This document shows, one piece after another, positions 30,927 through 43,101 of a stretch of DNA of 64,000 nucleotides. The stretch comes from Saprospiraceae bacterium (GTDB lineage Bacteria > Bacteroidota > Bacteroidia > Chitinophagales > Saprospiraceae). Numbering within the stretch: position 1 is the stretch's first letter; every line of letters starts with the position of its first letter. Position numbers and translations under genes: made by a program. Below the pieces are notes generated by a model. That model was not told the origin of the DNA. It ran no database searches and was given only the letters and a program-made list of their open reading frames with translations. The stretch is from positions 62,001-126,000 of the forward strand of contig JADJLN010000001.1 of the NCBI GenBank assembly GCA_016710115.1. The letters run 5' to 3'.

Positions 30927-32111
30927 ATGGAAAACTTCAAGAGGTTGTTTGTCATCCTTGGTTGCGTATTTGTGTTTGCCCTGGGAACGTCAGTCGCTCA
31001 GGATCCGACATATACTCAGTTCTTCCTGAATGAATCGCGCTTCAATCCAGCATTGGTTGGATATCGTGGTGCGCTCAGCTTTATGGCCAAATACAAGACT
31101 CAATGGAATACTACCGGTGTTTCGGGTTTTCAAAGTGGATATTTTTCTATGGAGGAAAGTTTGCCCTGCAGTGTATTCGACTATGGTATATCAATGAATG
31201 GGGATCAGGAGGGAGATGGGCTTCTGAAGACGTTAGAAACAGCACTTCGAGTAGCTGGGACAGTTGCATGGGATGCCGGCTTTTCCAGTCATAACGCGCG
31301 GATCGGTCTTGGTCTCGGTTGGGCCTCCAAGCGGATCGATTATGACCGATTGTTATTTTCAGATGAACTTGACCCCAAGTACGGAACGGTGAATAGTCAG
31401 GGAGTAGACCTTTCGACGGCCTTTATTCCGCCAAATGATGGACGTTCACTTTGGTTCTTTTCTCCATCTATTGGCTTTAGCCACAGGATTCTCCTGAATC
31501 GGCAGAACCGGAAGTCTCCGACGCTGCATTACGGAATTGCCGTTCATCATGCGTTCTCGCTTGGGGACCGTGAGTTCACCGGAAATATTGAATCTATTTT
31601 GAGTGCTGACACGAGAATAGCCCCAAGAATAAATGTCTTTGCCACCGGCGAATTTATTTTGATGTCAAATGGCAGGTCTTTTTTCAGCACGCAACCAGTC
31701 TTCGTTTGGCAACAGCAGAGTCAGCTCTCTTACTTTGAAATAGGAAATCGGTTTCATCTGAACCGTAATTTGTCGATGGGCGTCCACTACCATGGAAATG
31801 TCAGCAAGCTGGACCGAAATAAAGATACGAATTGGTTGACCATCGAAGGTCAATTCGGGGGAATGACAGGAGCAGGCAGACGTATAGATCTCGGGGTGTC
31901 GTATGCGGCTAATTTGACCGGATTGAGAAATTATCTCGGACCCATACTTGAAGTGTCACTTGGTATTCACCTGGCCAAAAGCCCAACCTGTCAGCTAGCC
32001 GGTTTTGGTGATGAAGTACCTTATGGAAATGATATTAAATGCCCTACGTCTGCACTCACACCTGGCCGTAGGAAATTGTATGAAGGGATTTGGTATAGAA
32101 CGATAAATTAG
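30927..32111 (+). CDS. PorP/SprF family type IX secretion outer-membrane protein
   Basis: Intact, 394 residues. Signal peptide ends near SVAQ, then the family hallmark DPTYTQFFLNESRFNPALVGY, and alternating beta strands of a 14-stranded outer-membrane barrel (YFEIGNRFHLNRNLSMGVHYHG, quoted in part). SprF-like proteins receive or anchor a specific T9SS cargo, usually encoded next door; here the giant PKD protein starts five bases downstream, so the two form a cargo-receiver pair. The C-terminus is longer than usual, with two Cys residues. Confidence 0.93.
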   Translation: MENFKRLFVILGCVFVFALGTSVAQDPTYTQFFLNESRFNPALVGYRGALSFMAKYKTQWNTTGVSGFQSGYFSMEESLPCSVFDYGISMNGDQEGDGLLKTLETALRVAGTVAWDAGFSSHNARIGLGLGWASKRIDYDRLLFSDELDPKYGTVNSQGVDLSTAFIPPNDGRSLWFFSPSIGFSHRILLNRQNRKSPTLHYGIAVHHAFSLGDREFTGNIESILSADTRIAPRINVFATGEFILMSNGRSFFSTQPVFVWQQQSQLSYFEIGNRFHLNRNLSMGVHYHGNVSKLDRNKDTNWLTIEGQFGGMTGAGRRIDLGVSYAANLTGLRNYLGPILEVSLGIHLAKSPTCQLAGFGDEVPYGNDIKCPTSALTPGRRKLYEGIWYRTIN

Positions 32112-32116
32112 TCGAA

Positions 32117-35100
32117 ATGAAACGATTTGGAAAATATGCCACTCTGATATTTGGTGTAATGATGCATGTGCTTGGAATGCAAGCCCAGTCAACGTGTACT
32201 ATAGATGTTTGTAATAAGGATGAATGTGGTCCCGTACAGGTAGCCTTCTCACCTTCCGGAAATAATGTGATCTGTGAAGGTGGTGTTATACAATTGAAAA
32301 ATACTAGTAGTACTCTGGATTTTCAAAGATTTATTATTGATTGGGGTGATGGCCAGATCGATACAGTAAATAATTATAATGATATATCTCATGTCTATAA
32401 TTATGCAGGTTTGGACAGGTGCGAAAAGGGCCCTACTTTTAATCAGTTCTATTGTTTTATTGGGGAGAAAGTTTGCGATAATGGAACGAAAAAAAGTTGC
32501 AGTTGGCAGTCGAACGTGCTTAGTGTGAAATTGAAGCCGGTAGCAAAATTCACTTACTCAACAGAGATTTGTGTCGATAAACAGCTTCTTTCTCAAATGC
32601 AAGCTGCAATGAAACCATTACCTTTGGGAATTTGGAGATGGTACACACGACAATGGCCAACAGCTCATATGTATAGTTTGCCGAAACTATACTGTAAAGC
32701 TTACGGTATACAATTCTTGCGGGCAGGATCAAGTATCAAAAACGATTAGTGTGGTTGATTATCCCAAAGCGGATTTCAAGCACCTTCTCAATCCGTCCAT
32801 TGCTTGTGGCCCAACTATCGACAGTTTTACAAATTTGTCAAATTCATGGAGTAATACAGCCTGGACAATTACACCAGCCGATACCAATAAGTGGGTCTTT
32901 ACCGATACATTGATGACTCTTGGAAGTAAGCATATCAAAGTATTCTTTAAACAGCCAGGGACGTATATCGTTCAGCTCAAGGCGTTCAATATTTGTGGTG
33001 AGGATATCAAGAAAGATACCATAGAGATTTTGGAGCCACCAATTGTCCAGATCAAGCCACCGCCAATTGCATGTGATGAAAGTGTTATTGAGCCGCAGGA
33101 TTTGCAATTCGTTCAATCTGGATCAATTACCTCGTTTACCTGGATTTTTATGAATGGTAGTCCGGGTAGTGCAATGGGAACGACGTTTCCACCGGTCACA
33201 TTTACGTCATCAGGTACGGTAACTCTTTATACAGAGAGCAAATGCGGGAATGATACACTCTCCGTACCCGTAACAGTAGCGACAACTGCGCCGATCAGTT
33301 TAGCAGGCAATCTCACTCAGCTTTGTCAGAACGGAGTTCCTGTTCAGTTGCTGGCCAATCCTGCAGGCGGTCAATGGACTGGCAAAGGACCTGCAAGTGC
33401 TGCAATTACACCCGGGGGAATATTTGATCCGGCCGCTCTTTCTCCCGGGAATTATACCGTGACCTATTCACTGGGATCTAGCGATTGTCCGAACAGTGCT
33501 GATCTCAATGTGGAGATTTTGGAGACGCCTTTGTTCAGATATTAGCACCCCACTTGGTTGCGATAAAAGTGTTGTAACCCCTCAAAGCTTACAATTTGTA
33601 CAATCAGGCTCAATTAACTCCTTCACAGGTTTTCACGAATGGAAGTCCGGGCGGCGCAACAGGGCCTACGTTTTCTTCGGTCACATTTACATCCTCTGGT
33701 ACAGTGACCCTTTACACAACGAGCCAGTGCGGGAATGATACCATCTCCGTACCCGTAGCAGTGTCGGTAACTGCTCCGATCAGTCTTGCAGGTAATCCAA
33801 CTCAGCTTTGTCAGAATGGAGCTCCGGTTCAGTTGTCTGCTGATCCACCAGGGGGTCAATGGACGGGTCAAGGACCGGCTGCTTCGGCAGTGACTCCCGA
33901 TGGATTACTTGACCCGGCCGGGCTCTCGCCGGGCATATATACATTGACCTATTCTCTGGGCTCGGTCGATTGCCCGAACAGTGCTGATTTGAAAATTGAG
34001 GTCCTTCCTGCAGTTGAGGTGGATCTTCTCCCTGAAGGACCTGCTTGCGATATGCTGCAATACGTTCCCAATGTCTCTTATGGCGGCACGATCACATCCT
34101 ATCAATGGCTTTTCCCGGGAGGCACTCCCGGATCTTCCTCCATTTCGGTTCCCGGTCCTATTCTTTTTTCTTCTCAGGCATCTGAATCTGTGATGATTTC
34201 AGGGGGCATCCTTTGCGAGGATAGCCCACCGTTTCAATTGACTACTGATAAGCCAGGTGGTACGTGGAGTGGAATCGGTATAAGTGACCCCTCGCTCGGC
34301 TTATTTGATGCTGTTACTTCCGGGACAGGCTCGTTTCAAATCACCTACGACTGGACAGATCCGAAAGGATGTCCCGTATCTGCCAGCACCACGGTGGTCG
34401 TTGAGGCTTTCCCAGTGATCTCTGTTTCGGATACGACCCTCCTCTGCCTGACGGATATGGACATTCAACTTTCATCTGCACTTGGGCTCCAAGCGAATCC
34501 TACCGGGGGTAGTAGTACCTGGATCGGGCTTGGTGTGATCGATCCTTCAGGAGTATTTAATTCCAATTCTGCAGGACTAATCCCTGGTTTATATCAGATT
34601 GAGGTTGTTTATAATCGCAATGCTTGCCGAGTGCGTGATACTGGGGTAGTTGAACTGATCGCGAATCCAGTACTCAGTCTTTCTTCGGATTCTACTATTT
34701 GTATTGGCGAGGGAACATTGCTTTTGAATGCCAATCTAAGTAGTGGTGTGTGGTCTGGTCCCGGTATCAATACGGCAACTGGAATGGTCGATCTTCAAGC
34801 AGCAGGTGGAGGAATTCATGTCTATACTTATATATTCGAACAGGGAAGTTCCTGTGAACAAAAGGAGTCTGTGACCGTAGAGATCATCGACCCCGCTGCC
34901 GGCCTGCTAGCCGGGACGGATCTGCAGATATGTGATGGTCCTGCAAGTCTGATATTGACCGGTTTTTCTCCGGCAGGAGGAGGGTGGACGGGCGAAGGCG
35001 TGATCAATGCCTCCACAGGATTGATCGATCTCTCAGGGTTGCTGCTGGATACCTTCTATACCTATACGTATTGCCTTGAAAGTTCAGTTGTGCCTGGATG

Positions 35101-38100
35101 TTCCGCTTGCAGAACCCGAACATTGCGAATCAACTCGCGGCCGGCTATCCAGTACCAATTCCTGGGGTTGCCCTGTATCGGGAAGTGTTTTCTGTTCAGA
35201 ATAGCACCACCAATGCAACCAGTCATTTTTGGGATTTTGGTGACAATACCACCTCCAGCCTTGATAACCCGGAACACAGCTATACCCAACCGGGTACCTT
35301 CACACTGACCTATATTGCGACCTCATCTTTGGGATGTCGAGATACAGTAACAGAACAGATATTTGTGACTACACCCCCTGTCGCCGATTTTTCCGTTTTG
35401 GTGGATGAAGGCTGTGCACCATTTCCTGTGCAAGTCAATAACATAAGCAGCGGGTACCAGATCACCCAGCTGTGGTTGATCCAGGAGGATTCTATTTCCG
35501 GTGCTGATCCAGGCAATTTTCTGATCGACCATATCTTTTCGGATACGTTGATGACCATACGGCTGGAAGTGACGAATTTGTGTGGAACTCGTATCGACGA
35601 GAAAGAGGTGTTAGTCCATCCATATCCGGTGGTCGACTTCGGATTTAATGTGGATGAAGGCTGTTCACCTTTGTACATCGAATTTGCCAATGTGACATTA
35701 GGCAATCCGGAAACATTTTTCTGGAATCTGGGCAATGGTGTCACTACAACAGATACGTTGCCACCTTCCCAATATTATACGACCACCGACTCTATGGTAT
35801 CGGTCTATTTTGTGACGTTGATCTCGACGAATATATGTGGAGAAGATACGCTCACAAAGGACATTACTGTCTATCCTCCCAATGTAAAGGCATTCATCGA
35901 ACTGGATACACTGGAGGGTTGTGAACCATTCTCTATAACGCCAAAGAATTATAGTACCCCCGGTTCAATGGTCAGCTGGGTACTCCAGAACGGATCCGGT
36001 CAGACTCTTCAATCAAGTAATGAATCAAATCCGGAATTCCTGGTTTCCGGAGAGGGTTTGTACCAGCTCATCCTTTACGCTTCCCGTTGCGGAACGGATA
36101 CCGATACGGCATGGTTTCGCGTATTACCGGCCCCCGAAGTGGCCTTCATCCATCCACCCTACGTATGTGAAGATAGTCCCATCCAGTTTACCGATCAGTC
36201 TGTCAACACCACCGGCTATTTCTGGGAATTTGGCGACGGTCAGATCAGTTCGGATATTTCACCCGTCCATTTTATACCAAATCGGGAATCTACCCAGTCA
36301 CTCTTTCTGCTTATTCCCTCCTCAATAACTGCCCTTCTACATTTCAAAGTGAAGTACAGGTGATCGGTCGTCCGACAGCTGCGTTTTCACCAGGTGTTGT
36401 TCAAGGGTGTTCGCCATTGGTGATCGGGTTCCAAAATAGCAGCTTTGGTACAGATTCACTTCTTTATATCTGGCATTTTGACGATGGCTCATCATCCAGT
36501 TTTGATTCCAATCCGGTCCATACATTTATACTGCCCGGAGGCTACCGGGTTTCTTTGGCTGCATATGATGCCTATGGTTGTTTTTCCGATACAGCTACAG
36601 GGCAATATTGGTCCATCCGGATCCTATCGCAAATTTTGAATTATCGCCTGATCAACTCTGCCATGGATACGATACACTACGACTGATCAACACTTCAGTG
36701 GATGCAGTATCCTTTTCCTGGAATATTGGTGGTGTACTTTCAACAGTTTCAGAGCCGGAGATCGTACCTCAAACTCCTGGACCCTTAACTATTCAACTGG
36801 AGGTTAGAAATTCATTTCAATGCAGGGACACCCTCAGTAAAACAGTGATCGTCTTTCCATCACCCGTCGCTGGCGGCAGCCCCTCGGTAAATAAAGGGTG
36901 TGAGGATCTGCTGGTGGAATATACCAATACCAGCTTGAACAGTGATCAGTTCCTCTGGGATCTGGGAGACCAAACCACATCTACAGATCCGTCACCAAGC
37001 CACCTGTATTTGGTGCCGGGCAATTTGGTCTCGCAACTCATCGCCTACTCATCCAACGGATGTCCACCCGATACCATTAGTTGGCCGGTGCAGGTCTTTC
37101 CAACCCCGGTGGCGGACTTCGCCTATACACGCTCACATCTATGTGGGGTACCATTGACTGTGGATTTTACAAATCTGTCCATGAATAGTATGGATCATGA
37201 CTGGTCATTCGGAGATGGGAATGGTGCGGATATCACCGATCCGATCAATGTCTATTCAGATATCGGGCTTTATCCGGTCAGGCTGATCGAATCGAATATA
37301 TATGGATGCCGGGATACTGTAATGGAATGGATCGATGTCTATGGACAGCCGGTAGCCGATGTAGAATTGCCTATTGTGGTCGGTTGTCAGCCACTTCATG
37401 TTCCTTTGATCAATCATTCAACAGAAGCCTTGTCATACCAATGGTTTATTGATCCGGATGTGACATCTGAGGAGGCGGAACCTTTTGTCATTCTTTCTGA
37501 AACAGGTATTTACAGCATCCGTCTGGTAGCCATCTATAATGATCTGTGCCGGGATACGCTGGACCTTTCAGATGTCATCCGGGTATTCCAAACTCCGGAG
37601 GCAGGCTTCAGCTGGGAAGCTGATGAGAATGAAAATATTCTGGGTGATGTCATATTCCTGAATGAATCTGAACAAGCCGACCGCTATCTCTGGGATCTGG
37701 GAGATGGTACTCAGACCACAGCAGTGGATGTCATACACGAATACAATATCAATCGTTCGATCCAGGTCATGCTTCAGGCATTTCAAGACAACGGTGGGCT
37801 TTACACGTTTATAGATACGGTCCTTCAGAATATTGACCCTGAATGGATCACCACATTTTATGCACCCAATGCCATGACACCGGGTTACGGGCAAGTGGAC
37901 ATTCGGGTGTTCCTACCGGTAGGCATTGGTATCGAGGAATATGAGATTGCTGTCTATTCCCCCCGGGGCGAACTGGTCTGGCATTCGACCGAATTAATAG
38001 ATCACCGCCCTTCCGGTTTTGGGATGGGACTTATCGGGGCGAAATTGTGCCACAAGGGGCTTTTGCCTGGCTGGCTCGTATGCGATTTGCGGATGGTACG

Positions 38101-38139
38101 ACCAGGATCGCTAAGGGAACTGTAACTGTGTTAAGATAA
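32117..38139 (+). CDS. Giant PKD-repeat surface protein with T9SS type B sorting domain (several frameshifts)
   Basis: About 2007 codons. Signal peptide (GVMMHVLGMQAQ), a Cys-rich N-domain, then many Ig/PKD-like domains. PKD hallmarks recur: WDFGDNTTSSLDNPEHSY, WEFGDGQISSD, WDLGDQTTSTDPSPSH, WSFGDGNGADITDP, WDLGDGTQTTA. The C-terminus is a type B (gliding-associated) sorting domain: FYAPNAMTPGYGQVDI, EIAVYSPRGELVWHS, then in another frame WDGTYRGEIVPQGAFAW, ending at 38139. Homology shifts frame near 32600-32690, 33545, 33620, 35180, 36280, 36600 and 38020. By analogy with SprB-type adhesins it may serve gliding or attachment; SprB homology itself is not shown. A recent internal duplication lies at 33.07-34.01 kb. 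Confidence 0.85.
33068..34012 (+). repeat. Recent tandem duplication of a domain within the PKD gene
   Basis: Two consecutive units of about 150 codons, one starting near 33068 and the next near 33556, are far more alike than other repeats. Both read LQFVQSGSI.SFT, NGSPG, TFTSSGTVTLYT, CGNDT.SVPV, APISLAGN.TQLCQNG, GGQWTG.GP and DCPNSADL. Similarity is visible at DNA level too. Confidence 0.75.
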
Positions 38140-38181
38140 TGGTGAAAAAATGATGGTCATCACCATCAAACCCAAAAAACC

Positions 38182-39236
38182 ATGAAATCTAAACCACTGA
38201 TCCGGATATTTACTTTCATCGCAACCACTAGTGTTCTTGTGCTGACCCTGTCTGCACTGTTGGGCGCCTGTCAGTCGACGGAGACCTCCGGTAATCCTGA
38301 AGACCAGACAGCCCAATCGGAACCCATCCTGGTCTTCACACTTGTCCCCCCACAGGAACCTGCATTTATCTTCGGCACCGCCTGGGACATCTACGCCGAA
38401 GGCCCGGTGGACGAGGGAAGTGCAGAAAGGCTGGAGGCCTTGTTAAGCAAACATCATATTCCCTCCCGTTCGAATTTGTATTTGAATGTCGATGGAGGAG
38501 ATCTAGCTACAGCCCTGGCCCTGGGCCGTTTGATCCGGGAGGCAGGATTGTTCGCCTATGTCGGATCGCAAACAGATAGCATTTATATGGCTGGTCCTGG
38601 TTTGTGCAGGGATGCGGGTGCCCTGGCCTTTCTGGGTGGCCCTTTCCGTTGGGTATTGGATGGATCTGAAGTGGTCTTTTCGCCATACCTGATGAACCTG
38701 GATCCGGAAGACCTGGCCGATTATCTGGTGGAGATGGACATTCATACCGATCTGGTGGAGCTTGTCCTCGAGCAGTTCTCCCAGGTGGAGGAAGTCTTCC
38801 TTTCACGGTTGGAAATGGAAGCGTTGAATGTTGTGCACAGCGGCTATGAAGAGCTGGCCTGGACCATCGAACAATTACCTCAAGGATTGACCTATCTGAA
38901 GGGTGAGAGGAACACCTGGCGTGGGGTGAACAAGATCCTGATCTATTGCGCTCCGGATGGAACAGGACTGAAGGTTCACGCGATCTTTGATCCGGAGGGC
39001 CGTGAGGACGAGATCATGGAGATGCTGAATGCGCATTCCCTTTGTCTGGATGGAGACTATATCCCTATTCCTTCCGACCGTCTGGTGGACAAATCGGAGG
39101 CGAACGGGTGGATCAATGTGGTCTTGATTTGGATGAGGCCCTTTTTTCTCGTCTCCGGGAAACTAGCCGGATCGGCCTGATCTGCGAGTTATTCGTGAGG
39201 ACCTACCTTCATAGGCTTCGATCATATGGACTTTGA
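38182..39236 (+). CDS. COG3904-like ClpP-fold exported lipoprotein (frameshift near end)
   Basis: Lipoprotein by its lipobox (SALLGAC, Cys about 30) after a signal segment. The core resembles the periplasmic COG3904 family with a ClpP/crotonase fold: LNVDGGDLATALALGRLIREAG, then AGALAFLGGPFRWVLDGS. In COG3904 members the equivalent region reads SACALAFLGG; here C-R-D-A-G-A-L replaces the usual Ser-Ala-Cys, so activity is uncertain. The open frame stops at 39180, but the adjacent frame continues LDLDEALFSRLRETSRIG to a TGA at 39236, so I place one indel near 39120. Stand-alone gene, 42 bases after the PKD gene. Confidence 0.72.
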
Positions 39237-40012
39237 AGAAGGGGCGAGGCTGCTGCCGCAGATCCTGCAGGACTGCCAGGGCGATAGGATACAGTATAGA
39301 ATAAAGATCTGTTCCAGGTCAAACGCCGAGTTGCGAATGGGAAAGGTCAGGTCAGTTATTCGCCTAAGAATCGAGCGCATCGCTTCAGTATTCTCTGGAT
39401 ACTGCTGTCCAAAACTGAGTCCCCCAAAACGGTATTCGTTATTCCGTCCAATAAAATTGAGATACTTAATCTTGTTAACCGTCGCCAAACCAGGGCCTCC
39501 CAGACACATCAGGGACCCGTACGTTAAGCATTAAAATCATCTTTAGAATTCTATGAAGACCATCAAATGTGAAAACTACCACATTATTTGGTCGGACTCG
39601 TGATTCGAGCATTGGCAATAGTTGGGATGAATGAATGCTAATGATAAAACGAACCACCGATCAAATACGAGTGGTCGGGTCCTGATGTAGCCATACCCTC
39701 GATCAATAAATGGAAAGAGTGCGATGTCAATCAAGAATAAGCAGGCCCATTTTGGCGACAAGCGCTTTTTTCCCCCTTTTTGGCGCATCAAAAAGGGGGA
39801 GCCACGCCGGTCCGCCAGCTGGCGGAGAAGGCCAGACATGAAATCCTTCAGCAAAAGAGTTTTCGATGGAAAAATTGAGTGGAATACTGCATAATTATTA
39901 ATAGAAACACCTCCAGGAGTGTTTCTGGATAGATCTGAATCCGGACATTGCCTCGCTTTTACCTATTTTTCGCAACAGCATGCTTGAAACGGGAGATCTT
40001 GAATGAACGAAC
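39237..40012. other. Intergenic with hairpins, no gene recognised
   Basis: Almost 800 bases. Three short ORFs lack protein character. Inverted repeats stand out: CCCCCTTTTT / AAAAAGGGGG with an 8-base loop (39772-39799), the palindrome TCCGCCAGCTGGCGGA (39811-39826) and AGAAACAC / GTGTTTCT (39903-39926). These resemble intergenic hairpin elements common in Bacteroidota and may act as terminators. Confidence 0.5.
39772..39799. terminator. Bidirectional hairpin CCCCCTTTTT/AAAAAGGGGG
   Basis: A perfect 10-bp stem around an 8-base loop. On the minus strand the A/T half gives a short T-run. It could terminate transcription from either side, or be an intergenic repeat. Confidence 0.4.
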
Positions 40013-40525
40013 ATGACTGAATTGATCATTTACAGCACCGATGATGGCAAAGCCGCAGTCACCCTGCTGGCCCGGGATGGAGATGTGTGGATGAATCAGG
40101 AACAGCTGGCTACACTTTTTGCCACTTCCAAGCAGAATGTCAGTCTGCATATCCTAAACATACTGAAAGAGAAAGAGATAGAGAAGGATTCAGTTGTCAA
40201 GGATTACTTGACAACTGCCTCCGATGGCAAATCCTATACCACCAAGTTTTATGCATTGGAGATGATCCTGGCCATCGGTTTCCGGGTGCGCAGTCCGAGG
40301 GGTACGCAATTCCGGAAATGGGCCAATGAGCATTTGCGGGAGTTCATGATCAAGGGCTTTGTGATGGACGATCAGCGCCTGAAGAATCCGGATGGCCGGC
40401 CCTCAAATAGGTCTGGAAGCAGGAAGCAGTATCGCAGGAGTACTCCATATACGCATCATACCCGCATCGGTAGTACATCCCTGGTACATCCCCCGTACAT
40501 CGGTAGTACACTAACAGTACATTGA
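40013..40525 (+). pseudogene. RhuM family protein, 3' truncated
   Basis: The first 125 residues match the RhuM/virulence-RhuM family: DGDVWMNQEQLATLFATS, a KQNVSLHILNILKE helix-turn-helix-like part, FYALEMILAIGFRVRSPRGT, FRKWANEHLREFMIKGF and DDQRLKNPDG. Full proteins go on for another 200 residues; here the reading degenerates after NPDGRP into low-complexity codons made by short GTAC-containing repeats, stopping at 40525. RhuM genes are typical cargo of restriction and defence islands. Most likely a truncated remnant, with the remainder replaced by repeats. Confidence 0.75.
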
Positions 40526-40571
40526 TAACGCACTAACCGTACACTGATAACGCACTAATGGTACTCTAAAC
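40517..40571 (+). repeat. 22-bp tandem repeat
   Basis: GTACATTGATAACGCACTAA at 40517, GTACACTGATAACGCACTAA at 40539 and a partial third unit at 40561: exact 22-bp period with one internal difference. Several further GTAC-centred units lie just upstream (40460-40510), suggesting slippage or recombination at the point where RhuM is cut off. Confidence 0.7.
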
Positions 40572-40890
40572 GGGGGACGCACTCGGGGGGGGGTTGACGG
40601 TTTTTACCTTGCCCAGGCTTAGGGGCGGGTCATTCCGCAGTGTAGCCATTCTCATCATGCTGGAACCGGAAGAGTTCGTCCTATCCGGATAGCAATGGAG
40701 ATCCTCAAACCGGAAAAGAGTACTTCATGGCTTCCCTGAATGAAGATCAGATCTTTAAGGGATAGTCGTTTGCCTCAGAGCATTCTTTGCGATTGGGAGC
40801 AGACCTGTTAACCATCGGGATGATGACACCATGCACTTCTGCTGCACTCATCCAACCGAACTTATGGGCCTGAAAAATTCAGTCTCGCCC
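40526..40890. other. Intergenic, repeat tail and unknown sequence
   Basis: Begins with the 22-bp repeat tail and a run of nine G near 40587. No coherent gene seen; the short in-frame extension before 40891 is not conserved-looking. Confidence 0.4.
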
Positions 40891-42762
40891 ATGAACATAT
40901 CGTCCATCCCTGCATCTGCTATTTCCTTTCAGGAGTTGTTTACTCAATACTCCTTTCAGATACCCCTCACTCAACGGCCCTATTCCTGGGCAACCGATCA
41001 ATGGTTGGCCTTCCCAGGAAGAGGTGATGCATGCAGCAAGAACTGGTGCAGACTGGGTCGTGGGTCCGCTGCTATTCAGGGCAGACCCCCAGGACCAACA
41101 ACAGCTAGAGCTGATCGACGGTAGTCAGCGACTGGTAACCTTTCTCCTGATGACAAAGGCTTTACGGCATATCAAAGGGGCTGGCTCAGAAGCTTTGCAC
41201 TTAGCAGTTTTTAGATCCTGCCAGTGGGGGGCGGATCATGATGTCCTGGAACAATGGATACTCGAAGAGCCTGTCGCCGTCCAGTCCTCCACCCGAAGCC
41301 AGATGTTGATCCTGGCCGCTTTAAATCATTTCCGCAAATGGATCGATAGTGGGGAAGTACCTGTGGAGAAGATCCAACATGTCCTGGACCATCAGCTTCG
41401 CCTTGATCTGCATATCCTGCCTCCGGCCAGTCGCACAACGTTTTCTAATCATCAACCCATGATGGGACGCCCCCCAACCGAGTTGGACCAAATCCTGGCC
41501 TTCTTCTCTGGACTTATATCACCCGGTTTGGAGGCAGACCTCCTCAATCGGATCACAACTGTAGGAAAGTCAATTCGGTTGTCCCTGGGCCAGGCTGGTC
41601 TGACGGGACCGGAGGATGAAGACAAGCTTTTCCGGGTTGCTTTTCAGGTTGCCTATCAAGCCGGCGAGGTCCGGGTCCGCACCGCCATACCCAATCTCCG
41701 AAAGCGTTACCGCATAGGCTTTGGCGACCCTGGTCTGTCGAAGGATGACCGGACAGAAATCCTGGATTTCCTGGGGATGATGGAAGACTTTGCGCGGCAT
41801 TTGGTCTGGATCTACCAGCCATCTGTGGTGAGGGAGGAAACGTGGCCATCCTGGCCCACGGAGCTGCTACTCCCTTTCCGCCAATGCCTGGATCGACTGG
41901 GGCGGATGCCGGACATTGCGGCCACCTGTGCTCTGGTACTGCCTCTCCTGACCTGGATGACAAAACAGGTATCCTATGATGAGGAGACTATCAGATGGAA
42001 TTGCTGAGACTTAGACCCGCCCATTTCAGGTTGACCGTTCTGCCGCGACCAGAACCCGCTCCAGGGCACGCAATGGTATTTTCCAATCTGGGTTTTACCC
42101 TGGGGCATCGGAAAAGGATAAGGCGCTATATACAGGGATAGTGACTATCCCTTGAGGATATCTGGACTGGATCCTGCAGGATCTAATAAAAGCTGGCTAA
42201 GCGCAAAGGGATGAACAAAGCCTTGAACGCTATGACCGCCTGTGAGGACTCTCCCTTTTTCTGGTGGCCGCATGGCGGGCTGGCCTGGTTCCTGGCCGAG
42301 TACGAGCAGCATTTGCGGAATGGCGATGGCCCACCCTTTATCATCACCGAGCGTCAGGCCAGTCGGGAGGATCTGGACCTGAAGACCCCGGGCAAAGTAG
42401 TCCTGGGTGAACTCTGGCGTTGGGAGGATCAGGCGGAGGTGTTTGGATACTCGCACCATGAGAAAGATCGACTGGGTTCTTTCTCCGTGACCTGACGACC
42501 ATGGATGACCGCCATCCTGCGGTTGGATTACCAGATTATGTCCGGGTCCTGCAGGATGCCAATGCGGTGCTTGGGCCTTGAAGATCAGCTGCTGCGGGTA
42601 GCAGAATTGTCAGAGATATTGCAAGGAGCCCGGCAGCGATTGCAGGCGCAGGGCATCCAACCAGATCAGTATCCCGACCTACCCGTGGTGGTTTGTAATC
42701 TGCGCGAGGAGAGGCTGATCTGCTTTGCTTTGGAACGGTGGGCTATATCAGCGGAGAGATGA
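40891..42762 (+). pseudogene. DUF262/DUF1524 (GmrSD-like) protein, heavily frameshifted
   Basis: The start MNISSIPASAISFQELF leads to the DUF262 signature FQIPLTQRPYSW, and after a shift near 41020 to GPLLFRADPQ and ELIDGSQRLVTFLLMTKAL, the ParB-like nucleotide-binding/cleavage motif of GmrS-type proteins. The middle to 42007 is helical. Further fragments in other frames at 42211-42495 (GLAWFLAEYEQHLR, HHEKDRLG) and 42505-42762 (LLRVAELSEILQGARQRL, ICFALERWAI) fit a C-terminal DUF1524-like half. The DUF1524 HNH residues are not clear. GmrSD proteins are type IV restriction enzymes against modified DNA. With at least five breaks it is either decayed or badly sequenced. Confidence 0.6.
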
Positions 42763-43101
42763 TGAGAAACATTGAGATTGGAATGCCATAAAATTGAGGA
42801 TCTACTTATCTTAAACAAGAAATGGTAGAGTTGCCTCAGGAGAGGCAAATCCGTTATGCAAATAGGATTAAATCATCATGAGGCATGGCAGTAGCTTGCA
42901 GGTATTGATTGAGTAAGTATTAAAGGGATTTTTTCGGCATGATCGGGTATGACTTATATAATGTGAAGTAAAGCGGATTAATAATTCCCGTTTGGTATGC
43001 TTTTCTGATGGCAAATAGCTTCGGCGAGGCGGTGTTAAAGTCTGTAAATATTGATATCTGATTAGGTGCTGTATTGATAAAAGAATAAAAATATATCAGT
43101 C
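42763..43101. other. Intergenic with one hairpin
   Basis: No gene. A perfect 7-bp hairpin, TTGCCTC / GAGGCAA with a 4-base loop, lies at 42831-42848, 70 bases after the DUF262 remnant, and might be its terminator. AT content rises sharply from here on. Confidence 0.45.

Noticed and set aside
39222..39854. Short ORFs on both strands that might be transposase remnants
   Set aside because: No DDE or HUH motif, no flanking terminal repeats with target duplications; hairpins look like intergenic elements.
42831..42848. Hairpin as a sixth operator copy
   Set aside because: Its arms (TTGCCTC/GAGGCAA) differ from AGTGCAA/TTGCACT and no TAnnTTTG box follows.
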